A stretch of DNA of 64,000 nt from Conchocele bisecta (GCA_029237695.1 CM055266.1:124238569-124302568), one strand, 5' to 3'; positions 42,865-54,813 are shown, counted from the first letter of the stretch. Numbers and translations are program-made. Notes: generated from the letters alone by a model not told the origin.

Positions 42865-43137
42865 TGTGGGTGTGACTGGATAAATGGGGCGTATGTGCTT
42901 TGCGACCAGCATAGATCCAGATCAGCCTGTGCATCCGCACAGTCTGATCAGGATCTGCACTGATCATCATTCCATCAATGAAGCATCCGTCAAGCTTCTA
43001 ATAAGCGATGAAGCATCCGTCAAACTTCTAATAAGCGATATAGATCGTTACCATGCTACATGAGTGTGTTATTTGATCAGGAGCTTCACTGGTCACAAAT
43101 CACATCAGCTCAATGTCTCCATTACTATAACAGTCAC
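42865..43137. mobile_element. Family C MITE
   Basis: GGGTGTGACTGGATAAATGG to CTCCATTACTATAACAGTCAC. The block GCATCCGTCAARCTTCTAAT is tandemly duplicated (42985 and 43013), a 28-bp local expansion within the element. Confidence 0.65.
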
Positions 43138-43329
43138 ATGATAATTATAAGACAGTTCGACATTATCGACGGCGACTGAGATGGCGCCATCGCGGCAGGG
43201 TTGAACACGTGCTTCCGAAACAGCCGGCACGCCAGCTGCTGAATAACTTACAATTGGAGTGGCCACTCTCGTCAGTGACGTCAGACAGTGAGCGGGTTTA
43301 ACGTCCCAGCAAGACTAACATCATAAACA

Positions 43330-43581
43330 GAGATCAGAGGTCCGCAATTGAGATCATAGAGAGACGGAGCCTGTGTTTCCAAACAATGACATGGTTTAAC
43401 GTCCTGGTAACAGCAAAGGTCATATAGAGACATTGCCTCGTGTTCAAGCCTCTACGAAATGCCAGTGGCCGAGTGGGATACACATACTTTGAAACTGTTT
43501 GACCATGCCTAATGTGGGGATTGAACCCACGACATTCAGTATTGCAGGACAATGTTCTACGCACTAGAATATCAAACCTCC
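43330..43581 (-). repeat. tRNA-derived SINE candidate
   Basis: On the minus strand the head reads TCTAGTGCGTAGAACATTG and then GGGTTCAATCCCC (B-box) 30 bases later. The body includes CCAGGACGTTAAACCATGTC, a motif common in invertebrate SINE bodies. The A-box is weak. Confidence 0.45.
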
Positions 43582-44045
43582 ACTATAGCGACGTTAGACT
43601 AATATGCCAGGCTCTTGCATTACCGCCCTTATCGCATCGTTTATTTTTCGTTGGACGATACTGACTTCGAAACAAAAACATAAATCCCCGCAAAGGTTGG
43701 CAAAATCATGGCTCATGTGGAATTTAATTTTCCATGACAATCGGTTAAAAGGTGATTCGATAAGGAAAGCACTACCGGAGGATTCGGGCTAAAATCTATG
43801 CGTATTTCTGAGACTAAAGTGCCTTGAAGCAACAACAACAATAACAAACACAAAGCCCGGTTTTGTCAAATCGCTGACTACGTGTCTTTTTAAGGCGCGA
43901 GCCATTAATGCGACGTTGCCGTGGTTCATATCCGGCATTAAGTAGCGGGTGCCCGGGCAATGACAGCCATCATCGGGTCAGAGTAATTAAAGTGGACAAA
44001 TCTAATAATGAGTTTAATCACGGACTACAATGCAGCAGCGGTTCT

Positions 44046-44287
44046 GGGGGCCGTTTCACTAAACTTCGTACGACTAAAATGTTCGTAAGTGCAAATTTAG
44101 GATCGTCTGGAAATTTCAATTGATGGATTTACATTTATGAGCATAGGCTGCATATGCAGCCTATGCTCAATAAATGTAAATCCAACAATTGTTTACAAGA
44201 AAACATTGTTAATGCGAAATTTACAGGCTATCATAATTTTGCACTTACGAACATTTCAGTCGTACGAAGTTTCGTGAAACGGCCCCC
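44046..44287. mobile_element. Family A foldback MITE, full copy
   Basis: GGGGGCCGTTTCACTAAACT to GTTTCGTGAAACGGCCCCC. A tandem array of an unrelated unit begins 17 bases beyond it. Confidence 0.75.
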
Positions 44288-44304
44288 TGATACTTTCCGC
44301 ATTC

Positions 44305-44834
44305 TGAGCCAAACACACGACCCAGTCTGGATCCGTGCTCGCAATTGTCACTATTATGAGCCAAACACACGACCCAGTCTGGATCCGTGCTCGCAATTGT
44401 CACTATTCTGAGCCAAACAAACGACCCAGTCTGGATCCGTGCTCGCAATTGTCACTATTCTGAGCCAAACACACGACCCAGTCTGGATCCGTGCTCGCAA
44501 TTGTCACTATTCTGAGCCAAACAAACGACCCAGTCTGGATCCGTGCTCGCAATTGTCACTATTCTGAGCCAAACACACGACCCAGTCTGGATCCGTGCTC
44601 GCAATTGTCACTATTCTGAGACAAACACACGACCCAGTCTGGATACGTGCTCGCAATTGTCACTATTCTGAGCCAAACACACGGCCCCGTCTGGATCCGT
44701 GCTCGCAATTCTCACTATTATGAGCCAAACACACGACTCCGTCTGGATCCGTGCTCGCAATTGACACTATTTTGAGCCACACTGACAATTGCGAGCACGG
44801 ATTCAGACGGGGTCGTGTGTTTGGCTCACGACCC
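44305..44834. repeat. 52-bp tandem repeat, nine direct units and one inverted
   Basis: The unit TGAGCCAAACACACGACCCA plus GTCTGGATCCGTGCTCGCAA repeats exactly every 52 bp from 44305. After 44772 the array turns over: CAATTGCGAGCACGGATTC and CGTGTGTTTGGCTCA appear inverted to 44834. Frames read across it on both strands are repeat artefacts. Confidence 0.95.
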
Positions 44835-45600
44835 CCTCTACTTCGGATGTTTGCATATATGCTGTCCTTTACCTCGTATACCACTCAACTCAACGCAAAT
44901 ACTCTTTATTACACCCCATTACAGTATATCACATGCAAAATGGGGAAATACACACACATATCGGTGAATGACGGAATCTAATGCAACAACATTAAATTAA
45001 ATATTTGATTACATGAGTTTTGCAACTGTATGGGGAAAGCCATTTCATTGCATAAATGGGCTTTCGTTGTGCAACAACAGACTGTGTTTAACAATCATAA
45101 TACTCCAATGTAATATATATGTCAACTAAACTAGTGCAGAAATTACGCTGTGTGATCGTCACAGAATCAATGTATGATACCACCACGATATGGTTCTTCC
45201 GTTTTGTTCTAAAATCTGCCGAGATTCAATTTTAACTATGTCTTTACGTTGAAAGATCTGATTATGTTTTCTTATTTCTCACCCAAAGTGTATGTTATTA
45301 TCAATCAGTTGAAATATCTGGTCGAGATGGTTCTACTGAGTGGTAGCAACATATACTTTTTATAAGTCTCCATGGTGATAGAGATTTTCAACTTAAGCAT
45401 GTAAGCATTCTTATGGTTGTACAGTAATGTGTGATTAGTTTACAAAGCAACAAAGCATTATATGGGTTTATGGGTGGCCAGTTTAGCGAGGTTCCAGTAA
45501 ATAATATGTGTTATGCATGGACTAATTTCATGCCCGCACTCAGGAAGTTTGGTTGTATTGGTCGAATCGTAGTTCCTGATTTCGAGTGCACATTTCAATA
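44835..45600. other. Unique AT-rich stretch, no gene seen
   Basis: No repeat family of this window is evident apart from a family B end (GTTTAGCGAGGTTCCAGTA) near 45479. Frames are short and without domain signal. Confidence 0.5.
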
Positions 45601-45609
45601 ATGTGTTAA

Positions 45610-45853
45610 AAACCCTGTCAACCCTAAATACTGGAATGGAGTTTTATATGTTAATTTTGCAACCAATCCAACCGTCACAAAATGATTTTTAGACTAGTCC
45701 AATTATGAAAAGATGGTGTTTTTGTTCTAAAAAAGAGAAAAGTACTTGCAAACAGTGCAGATCCTGATGAGCCGGCTCGTTACGAGCCGGCTCATCTGGA
45801 TCTACACTGTTTGCCAATACCACTGTACATGCCTGTGGTGTTGAAAGGGTTAA
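45610..45853. mobile_element. Family G-related element
   Basis: CAACCCTAAATACTGGAATGG to GTGGTGTTGAAAGGGTTAA. Centre GAGCCGGCTCGTTACGAGCC with GCAGATCCTGATGAGC arms. Confidence 0.5.
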
Positions 45854-46460
45854 GGACAGTTGTTACTATAGAAATCGGACAATGTGCGATTTCGAATCGC
45901 CTGTCCACTCTGGTGGTCCTTTATTCATCGGCCATAGTACATGGCCAATGGCGAGAATTATCGAATTTAGAAGATATGTCTAATTAACTCTAAATAATAA
46001 AATGTTAATGCAGGCACAGGAAGAATAATATTAATAAATGGACACATAAAGTCGCTGCTTATCCGGAGATTACTCCGCTCGAGTGACGAACACCAATAAC
46101 TACACGTTCGTACAACATTATCAAGTCGGCACGTGCGATTTCTAATTACGCTGAAATCGTGGACAAAGGAAATTTACATGTTTGATCCATATTGTGTCGC
46201 TTCGTATCATTTTCATTGGCAAGAACGATCACACAAAAAGCAAGATACTGTCACGCGTCACTAGTTACGCGCATAAACATATGCCACACGATACGCGAAA
46301 CGATGCATATTTCATGCGCTTAACATGCGTTTCACAACAGAAGATTAGAATTGCATTCAACGTACCAGTACATCTTCATTTATCAATTATTTTTACAAAG
46401 TCAGTATTATTCTATTTGCGAACAGCATAAGGATAGATAAGCGAATTTGTTCAAGCCCGC

Positions 46461-46670
46461 AGTAAAATGTTTGTAAGTGCAAATTTAGGATCGTCTGGAA
46501 ATTTCAACGGATGGGTTTACATTTATTGAGCATAGGCTGCATATGCAGCCTATACTCAATAAATGTAAATCCAATCATTGTTTACACGAAGCATTGTTAA
46601 TGTGAAATTTACAGACTATCATATGTTTGCACTTACGAACATTTTAGTCGTACGAAGTTTAGTAAATATT
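46461..46670. mobile_element. Family A foldback MITE lacking both tips
   Basis: It begins at AAAATGTTTGTAAGTGCAAA and ends at GTACGAAGTTTAGTAAA. The terminal GGGGCCGTTTCAC is absent on both sides. Confidence 0.65.
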
Positions 46671-47030
46671 TATTACGTTATCTAGAAATAACTCCTAGAC
46701 GGCTACAGATATTAAGATGTCGTCATTGGCAGTATGTCATTTCCTGGGGTATCTGTACTTTAACGAATTAAACTTGTCCTATGCATGTGGTCGCCGAGAT
46801 ATTTAATAAAATGTAGCTGGAAACGGGTCGAAAAAGAAGGGGCGCGTGACCCGAAGTGTTAAGATATAAAGTGACTGTTACAGGGAGAACGAGTAAATTA
46901 CAAATAGTGTAGTCCCTGATCACACTGGTCCAGGCTGGTATGGGGGGGGGGACTGAAGTCACCGAATCAAATAAACATTGTTTGGCACTTAAACGACTTA
47001 GTCTACACTACGAGCAACCTTTAGAATGCC

Positions 47031-47226
47031 GCTGCGGGTGGCGAAAATTCGTCAGCTTTTGATTTTATATTTTGTCTTCTTTCTCAATAAAAAGGCATGG
47101 CTTGACAACACTTTAGAATCATTTTCATTGGAAAAGATTCTAAAGTGCTGGCAAACCATGTGTTTGATGAGAAAAGTGGACTATAAAAAATAAACGGCAG
47201 ACGACAAAATCTAATTCAGCGTTTAA
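47031..47226. mobile_element. Family E-related element, diverged
   Basis: CATGGCTTGACAACACTTTA faces AAAGTGCTGGCAAACCATG around TTTTCATTGGAAAAG. AAACGGCAGACGACAAAATC marks the family; TTAA ends are not preserved. Confidence 0.5.
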
Positions 47227-47815
47227 TAACGTTTAATAAATATCATATTAAAGCAGAAAAAAAACACACACACAAAAACATTGTTTGGCAAGCTGCGCCA
47301 CAGACAATGCGCATGCATGCATCAATCAATGCGCGGGAAAAATGCAATACTAAGTATGTGTTATAAAAGTACCCCAACCCACGCCCTCTTATGTAACGAA
47401 TCGCCAACAGTGAGTCAATGAATGAAACATATTACACCCTTTGATAGTATTTGAAATTACCAGCAGTGAAAGATAACCTTAGCAACCCGATGTAATCACG
47501 CAACCGTTTCCTTTTTGAAATCCTCTCGAAACAGTCATGGCAAATTACCTGTGATGTATGGGTGCATACTTTCTACATTTTCCATAATTACGACTCTTGT
47601 ATATTGATTGAAGACAATTAGCAGCAATAGCTGCACCATGGGCGTATATTTTGAACAATTAACCAATTCCAGCACGAGCATTCTTGGGAATATCAGAGAT
47701 ATTATGCAATATAATAACGAACGCGCCCATGTGTAGGTAGGTATGTGCAAAGAAATGGGACATATGACCTTTGCGACCAGTACTGTATAGACCCAGATCA
47801 GGGTATGCACTGTAT

Positions 47816-47889
47816 AAACTTGGAAAAGTCGCGGGAATACTGGACGAAGGCCGGAAGGCCTCGTCCAGTATTCCCGCAACTTTTCTAAG
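47816..47889. mobile_element. Family K central hairpin
   Basis: AAACTTGGAAAAGTCGCGGG faces CCCGCAACTTTTCTAAGTTT around GGACGAAGGCCGGAAGGCC. Confidence 0.6.
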
Positions 47890-48166
47890 TTTAGTTCGTT
47901 ATTCAGTTTCCGAAATACCTGCCGGTTACTAGAAGAAAATGTGTTTATCTAGATAGAGCTGTGCGACATCTCGTACGGAACCGGTGCATTATTTGACTTG
48001 AAACATTTTACGCCGGTGCTGACAGACAGCAGACGTGTGAAGTACTCGCAGATCAGCAGACTTGCACTATAAAGTATACATATTGTACAGTGGAACCTCT
48101 CTAAACCGGACACCCTGGGGACACCATTGTGCGTAAAAATGAAGATGTGTAGACAATTGAATTGTA

Positions 48167-48262
48167 TGTATAAGTTAGATCACGGTTCGTCCGCATGTAC
48201 GAGGAGATAATCCGCGAGCTTTAGCGACATGCGGACAAACGTGATCTAACTTATTTATCACA
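48167..48262. mobile_element. Family L palindrome, uninterrupted copy
   Basis: AAGTTAGATCACGGTTCGTC faces GACAAACGTGATCTAACTT, with CCGCATGTACGAGGAGATAA and ATCCGCGAGCTTTAGCGAC in the loop. It is the empty-site reference for 54959-55406. Confidence 0.65.
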
Positions 48263-48769
48263 TCCACATGTACATATAATGCACACGAGCTGTGTTAATA
48301 CAGAAACAACACACGGAAATGGTACAAAAATGTGATGCCTTTTCACATGCCTTTTCACATAAAAACGGATGTAATCATTACATTTGCATTAACATATTCA
48401 TCCACGTAGGCGTCTCTGTTTAATTCTCGAAACAGTTATCAGGGAAATCATTAAATACAACGGAGTACATTTATGACTAGCAATTATATGTCTCACCAGC
48501 AATACACGGCATTCGGGTGAGACATACCACATACTTATATGCTTTCTTAATGATGGAGGACTAAACCGGCAATTCCAATGCCTATGTTACCTGTCTGCCG
48601 TTTGAATTATGTTGTCTTAGTTTTTACATCAACGTTGGAGCTTCGCCAATGAATTCACTTTCCTGCTGATCGGCAATCTAAAAACACTGCAGTACATTCT
48701 TGGAAGGCACTATACCGTCTGTCTCAACACTAACTGTTGCAGTAGACCCTCGCTAAACCACACGCCCTA

Positions 48770-49374
48770 GACAAACGGTTCATATTTCCGTGTTTTATGC
48801 GTTATTTCGGTATATCAGTAGCCTATTTCATCAACATTGCAAAGTATACTTTAGTAGTATACTTTGAGAGAGAAATTTTCAATTTTATGATAAATTTATT
48901 AATTTTTATTATACTGAATTTATTACATGATCACAGCCAATTTGGCTGTGATAATGTAATAAATTCAGTATAATAATTATGCATACTTTTAATCATGAAA
49001 TATATGCATTTGTTAGTTCTATATGAAATAATGCATTTCAGGAAAAATAAATGATTACTCCCTCAAAGTATACTTTGCAATGTTGATGAAATAGGCTACT
49101 GGTGGTTTGGGTGCATTGTTACCAACATATGATTTACGTCACATCGTACACGTAAAAGTACGGTAATTTCCTTTGCGGTATTTTGACACTATAAAAGGGG
49201 TTCGGAACGGTGAATGTGTAGATAATTGACGATTTATGTCGTGTGTAATGATTGAGCATTAGTAGTTGCACACAACTATGTAAATTATCCCCAAACCAAC
49301 GAAATCCACCCAGATTTCACCCAAAAGCAACCAAAATACCCATATGACACCAACATACTGACCATCTGTTTTTT
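48770..49374. repeat. Family Y repeat split by family D
   Basis: It matches 375-600 on both sides of the D element: GGTTCATATTTC and GGTATATC before, TGGTGGTTTGGGTGCATTG after, ending ACACCAACATACTGACCATC. Confidence 0.65.
48818..49098. mobile_element. Family D foldback element, full copy
   Basis: TAGCCTATTTCATCAACATT to AATGTTGATGAAATAGGCTA, inner palindrome around CAGCCAATTTGGCTG. Compared with the empty site in 375-600, no obvious target duplication is visible. Confidence 0.7.
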
Positions 49375-49454
49375 AACTCTTTTTTGTTTGTTCAAACAAC
49401 GGTGCTCTAAACCGGACACCAATAACAACAACATTATTTCACATTTCAATTTAG

Positions 49455-49694
49455 ATGCCTTTCATTGTAATAGTCTGGCTTTAACCAATGAAACCATGTT
49501 GACCATACAACCAGTATTTGCAAATACTGTAGATCCAGATGAGATGGCTCGTAACGAGCCATCTCACCAGGATCCACAGTGTTTGTCATCACTCGTATTT
49601 TAAGGTTTGAAACAATCCCCCCTTTTCCTCCATGGAATAGTCTGAAAGTAACATGAAACAAACCATGTTTTATATGTTTAGGCGTGAAATGGCT
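49455..49694. mobile_element. Family G-related element
   Basis: GATGCCTTTCATTG to AGGCGTGAAATGGC. Centre GATGAGATGGCTCGTAACGA with its complement. The right end is diverged. Confidence 0.45.
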
Positions 49695-49809
49695 AACAAT
49701 AACGTCTGTTCTTGATTGCAAAACACACACACACAAACTTGTCTTGTCGGACTAATGTAGCCGCTTATTGGTCCAGCATCGTGTCGTCAAGTGAATGATG
49801 ACTGACAGC

Positions 49810-50008
49810 TTATATTGCCACTATTTGTCAATTTCAAAATATGCACTTGAATATTGTGCTTGAATTCAAGCAGCTTGATTGGCTGAGCATGAGCTGTGCT
49901 ACAGCTCAGGCTCAGACAATCGAGTTGCTCGACTGCGAGTTGGCATTGTCGATAGATGTTCAGAAATGTTGATGATCTGGGCAAGATTAACGCAGACGGT
50001 TGCGTACA
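49810..50008. mobile_element. Family J foldback element, full copy
   Basis: GTGCTTGAATTCAAGCAGC, core GAGCTGTGCTACAGCTCAGG, end ATTAACGCAGACGGTTGCGT. The left arm ACTATTTGTCAATTTCAAAA is the empty site for the K insertion at 56399. Confidence 0.65.
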
Positions 50009-50932
50009 TACATACATTGTTCACAATCAGACAAAATAGCCCGGAAAGCGACATTTCCCGTCCAATACTGTCCCCTACCTGCGCAGGCCAATCTAAGTCT
50101 ACGCTGGTCACACGTCCCGTATTTTCCATTTTCTCAGCTGGGTCCCATATCGATGGTCTAGTAACATAAGGTCGTAACTGCTATGCTTTAGCATAGCAGT
50201 TACGACCTTCTGTTACTAGACCCTCGATATACAATGGTTGTCATTTCCAGTTATGTCATTTGCTGTCATTCTTCCCCATTTCCATTTGTCCATAAAACAT
50301 GGGAGTATATTATATGCTGATGTACCGCGATCCGCCGTCTGATTAGGAATACGCCATTAAAGGATGTTTGCATATGCGCAATCGTCTGACATTTTCCATT
50401 AGGTCATGTGGACAGAGCGCGCGTGCGCAAACACTCCACAGTGAGACATGGGTGTTTTTCGTTGCAACTCCCGGGTTTAATTCCATTAATCCAAGTATCA
50501 CTGACACCGAGTAGCACTGGAAATATAATAACCTGCCACATGGTATGGGTTCGACTTGAGAACGGGCGAGTCAATGGTCAAGTTTGTGTGAGTTGGATGG
50601 AACTCTCACGGCGGGGAATCACGTGGTGTATGGTTCTGCGTAATGGCGGCGCCCATGAGTGAGGTATTAATGATGACCATTTTCTAGCCGTTAACACTAC
50701 GAGTCTGATAATACCAAATTTAGCAGCATTCCTTCTGTAGTTAGTGTGAACATTCTGTAGTAGAGAAAGTTCACGGCTTTCAAATACAAAATACGTTTAT
50801 CCAAGATGTCACTATATAGTGTTCAGACTAACTACAGAAGTAATGCTGTTAATGCATGTATTACTGGTCTTAATGTTCGTCCTTACACGGCATAGAAACT
50901 TCTATAAGAAAGGAAATGTCCCTAACGGACCT

Positions 50933-51168
50933 GGGGCCCGTTTCACTAAACTTCGTACGACTAAAATATTCGTAAGTGCAAAATTAGGATCGTCTGTAAA
51001 TTTCAATTGATGGATTTTCATTTATTGAGCATAGGCTGCATATGCAGCCTATGCTCAATAAATGTAAATCAAATAATTGTTTACAATAAAAAAATGTTAA
51101 TGTGAAATTTATCATAATTTTGCACTTACGAACATTTTAGTCGCACGAAGTTTAGTGAAACGGGCCCC
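50933..51168. mobile_element. Family A foldback MITE, full copy
   Basis: GGGGCCCGTTTCACTAAACT to TTTAGTGAAACGGGCCCC. A short deletion removes ACAGACT from the right arm. Confidence 0.75.
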
Positions 51169-51368
51169 AGTTCAGTTGGCGGACAGTGGTAATCACAGCC
51201 TTCAAGAAACACTGAAGTTAGAGGTGCATGGCGCCACAATGAAAACAACCCACAACACAAATAGACAGTCTAACGTGTATGTACCGAAACTGTCTTGATA
51301 AACATATTACAGGGGCAATACATTTCAAACGAAACCGAATGACCCAGTAAATAGAGTTAATTGGTGTA

Positions 51369-51476
51369 CAGAACCTAGCTGCGAACGGTAACTCTTGCAA
51401 TTTACTCCTGTACCGTCCGTAGCCTGGCCACGGACGGTACAGGAGTAAATTGCAAGAGTTACCGTTCGCAAATATA
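51369..51476. repeat. Family P palindrome, best-preserved copy
   Basis: GCGAACGGTAACTCTTGCAA and complement meet at CCGTCCGTAGCCTGGCCACGG. It is nearly perfect over 100 bp. Confidence 0.65.
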
Positions 51477-51512
51477 CAGAACCCACAATGGAACCAAATA
51501 CCGATGGTACAC

Positions 51513-51695
51513 AACCGTCTGCGTTAATATTGCCTATAGTAGCAATGTTTCCGAACATCTATTGGCAGTGCCAACTGGCAATCAAGCAAGTTTGATTGTC
51601 TGAGCCTGAGCTGTAACACAGATCAGGCTCAACCAATCAAGTTGCTTGATTTCAAGCTCAATATTAAAGTATTTTGAGAAATTGACAAATAGTCC
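51513..51695. mobile_element. Family J foldback element, inverted
   Basis: CACAACCGTCTGCGTTAATA at the left. Core TGAGCCTGAGCTGTAACACA, then AAGTTGCTTGATTTCAAGC and AAATTGACAAATAGTCC. Confidence 0.6.
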
Positions 51696-52086
51696 ATGTA
51701 TTTGGAAATATGTTATAGCCCTAGCATGTCTACTCTCATTATGGACCATCTGAAACTGTCGCTCACGTGACCTTGTATGTAATGTGTATGTGGCCGAGAG
51801 ATAGAACTAGCCGATATGGGAGAAATATATAAACATCTAGTAATCGCAGAACTAATTATCTATATTGGGCTACAGCTCTTCATTAACGACTTTACAACAC
51901 TCTGGAGGTAATAACTACGGACTTTCGTATTAACTTTGGGAAATTAGTTGAGTCTCATCACGGAACTGACACTTATCTCCTGCATTTCTGGAATTTCTTG
52001 AAATTAAAATTGTGTTTCATGTGATTTATTCTGAGCTCCGATCGCATGTTTCTAGTGCGGATGCTGTCTTTGATTATGCAATAGAT

Positions 52087-52306
52087 GCACAGTGGAACCC
52101 CTCTAAATCGGACACCCTGATAGCTGCCCAGGGTGAGAGATGTTCTACTGTAAAACAGACAGATGACTACTTCAAGGTACGCGTGTGTGCTTTGTGATCA
52201 TGAACAGACATGGTCATCGAAGATAAATGGCAATGGACACTATCAGAAGTAAGCACATCTAACTTGTATATATATATGTGTCCAGTTTAGAGAGGTTCCA
52301 CTGTAC
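52087..52306. mobile_element. Family B MITE, diverged head
   Basis: CACAGTGGAACCCCTCTAAATC, partial head, body TGATCATGAACAGACATGG, end GTGTCCAGTTTAGAGAGGTT. A further end fragment is at 52465-52490. Confidence 0.55.
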
Positions 52307-52489
52307 ATGTGTATATGTAGCAGGGTGTGAAAAAGAACGAATCGGAAACGTGTGTCTACACGTGACCACCATAAGGCATGATCGTGGGCTTTCAAAGGTC
52401 ACGTGTCTGAATTAGAGTGGGTACTTTTTAAAGTTGACACCCTAATTATCTCCGAGGGTGCCAAGTTTAGGGAGGTTCCACTGAACGTT

Positions 52490-52765
52490 TTATGCAAATA
52501 ATATAAAGTGAGCCAATAACCAATTCATGTGCAAAATATTCATATGCATTTCATATGCAAATCATATAGAATTCATATGCAAATCATAAGAATTTCATAT
52601 GAAGACCCATGTACAATGCTTTTAAATCTATAAAAGTGTAACATATGAAAAAATCATATGCATTTCATATTATTTTTTTTCATATGAAATTCATATGCAA
52701 ATTATACATTATGTAATGCATAGGAAAAGTCTTTATATGAACATCATATGAATTGCATATGTGGC
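52490..52765. repeat. AT-rich cluster of TTCATATGCAAATCATA motifs
   Basis: ATGCAAAT occurs four times (near 52493, 52554, 52574 and 52690) among many CATATG/TTCATATG steps. ATGCAAAT is the octamer bound by POU-domain factors (known). Here it may simply reflect a degenerate simple repeat. Confidence 0.5.
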
Positions 52766-53289
52766 ACCTTTTGCTGTGTATGGAACGCATAGTAATTCTG
52801 AGGCTTGCCGACAGTTTCCTAGCCGAGGCTGATCAAGCTGTGCACTGAAGCCGAACCCGGTCAATGAACATTCACAATGCGCAAGTCATCGTTTTGTCGT
52901 GCGGAAACAGCGACATTACGAGCAATTACAACCACTCCAGATTCAATGGCGCATACACATTATAACAGTGACCAGATGACCACGTGTCACGCGATTTAGT
53001 TCGCAGGCTCGTATTTAATGTAATATGCCAACGTCCGATGGCACATCCAGTACAATGCCGTTTTCATATAAAACACATCAGACACGCGTATGCCGCACCG
53101 GCCGTAATATTCGACCAGGGAATGGTACATGTACAACAAATGAGATTGGATTTAGGAATTACAGTGGAACCCCCTAAACCGGACACTCGGGAAATTATGA
53201 ATGTTTAACTTAGATGTGTTTCGATGTTATGTATCTCTGATTACAATGACTTTTCATGATTGGAAAACACTCGAATGTGTCACGAAGCG

Positions 53290-53398
53290 CTAACATGTCT
53301 GATTTACAGTGGAACATCTCCAAACCGGACACCCTGGGGACCTCCCAGTGTCACATGTGGGGACCTCCCAGGGTGTCCGGTTTGGAGAGGTGCCACTG
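53290..53398. mobile_element. Family B head palindrome with duplicated loop
   Basis: AGTGGAACATCTCCAAACCG faces its complement. The loop GGGGACCTCCCAGTGTCACA repeats the GGGGACCTCCCAG block. Confidence 0.6.
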
Positions 53399-53629
53399 TT
53401 GTTTCTTCTTTTTCTAAACGGAGACTAAACTATCACGCTACTGGACATGGGCGTTCAAACTGCAATATTAAAGTGTGTGACAAATATAATACAGTGTAAC
53501 CTCTCTACAACAGCCAACCATGGGAAGGCGTAAAACTGGCTGTTGTAGAGAGGTGGCTGTTGTAGGGAGGTTAATGCTGAATTAAATTGTATCGTCTGAT
53601 GTTTATTTATTTTTTTCGATAATTCTCAT

Positions 53630-53767
53630 CAAATACATGCTTTGACAGCATTTTAGAATCATTTCCAATGGAAATGATTCTAAAGTGCTGTCAAAACATG
53701 TTTTTATTGAGAAAGAATGAAAAAACAACATCAGAGGACAATGTTCATGCTCAGCAGTCTAAGGGTT
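53630..53767. mobile_element. Family E element, left end missing
   Basis: CATGCTTTGACAGCATTTTA faces TAAAGTGCTGTCAAAACATG. The right end GCAGTCTAAGGGTTA is preserved. Confidence 0.55.
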
Positions 53768-54152
53768 AGATATAGAGGAAATCATCCATTTGGGATATAA
53801 AATAGCGGCTGCTAATTAAACGAGTGGACTGATTTCAAAAGAGCCTCGTTCCTTATTAAGTCAGTAAACTCGTTTAATAAATATCACATAAAGTCACAAC
53901 TCCGGTAAGAATACCAAGATCCTCAGTTTCTTCGACGAAACCATAACATTAGTTATAACTTGTTCGTTGCTATTTCTTTAGCAAATTGTAGCAAACTGAT
54001 GTAGTCATAATGTGTTCACTTGTCTGGGAGCTTTGGTCCGGATGTTATAATTATGTATAATAACGTCCAGACATCGGAACCGCTAAGTTCTGAAACTGCC
54101 ATAAAGCACCAGGTCCATAAAATGATAAACGAGTGTTTCATGGCAATGCAAT

Positions 54153-54227
54153 GTCAGGGGCGAGCCCCATGTAGTGGCGCGAGTACGCCTAGCGTACTCG
54201 CGCCACTACATGGGGCTCGCCCCTGAC
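54153..54227. repeat. Perfect 75-bp palindrome
   Basis: GTCAGGGGCGAGCCCCATGT pairs with its complement through TAGTGGCGCGAGTACGC. The centre is GCCTAGC. It is strongly GC-rich against its AT-rich surroundings and no second copy is in the window. Confidence 0.8.
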
Positions 54228-54497
54228 GTGCTCCAATACAAGTTTAGTACAGACCGGACAGAGTATGATCTAATTTCCATAGTCTTGTTTCGGAACGTCG
54301 ACTTATCGGGATGGCACCAATTGTTTGACCATGTATGCATTATCTTCATCGCAGGCGGGACGAGAGTTGGATTTAAAAAAAATATGAGAGAAATAAGAAA
54401 TGTTGAGATCTGGAGATCTGGAACAACCGAACACATTATGAGGTCAGTAATGTACACAGATAGAGAATATCAGACGTGTGTCCTTTCATATGAGGTT

Positions 54498-54600
54498 AAT
54501 CACATCCAACTAGGAAACGCGTAGAAATTTCGAAGCTCGCCTTGGAATTACTAAAAATTTCCGAGCCGAGCCTAGTTTGGTATTCTATTTATCAGGTAAC
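54498..54600. mobile_element. Family U palindrome, partial
   Basis: CATCCAACTAGGAAACGCG, inner TAGAAATTTCGAAGC / AAAATTTCCGAGC arms, end GGTATTCTATTTATCAGGTA. Confidence 0.45.
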
Positions 54601-54628
54601 GCTGTATGCTAGAGGATGGGCAAATATG

Positions 54629-54813
54629 TGGCTGTGACTGAAGCAATGGGGCTTACTGGATGTGTGACCAGTTCTGATCCTGATCAAATAGCACACTCTT
54701 GTAGCCTGATAACAATCTATATTGCTTATTATAACCATGACAAACGTATCATTGATGAAATGGCGAACAGTACAGATCCTGATCAGACTGTGCGGTTTCC
54801 AGTCACAGCCACA
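54629..54813. mobile_element. Family C MITE
   Basis: TGGCTGTGACTGAAGCAATG to TTCCAGTCACAGCCACA. It contains CATTGATGAAATGGCGAAC, close to the interior block found in the 30-bp minisatellite. Confidence 0.65.

Noticed and set aside
44245..44884. Frames with repeated RIQTGSFVWL-like segments
   Set aside because: They are translations of the 52-bp tandem array.
50384..50475. tRNA or SINE head suggested by CCCGGGTTTAATTCC
   Set aside because: There is a B-box-like motif but no A-box at the right distance and no cloverleaf.
53015..53208. Plus-strand frame with FNVICQRPMAHPVQCRFHIK
   Set aside because: It runs into a family B end (GGAACCCCCTAAACCGGAC) and lacks an acceptor or start context. Protein-like appearance alone is not enough.
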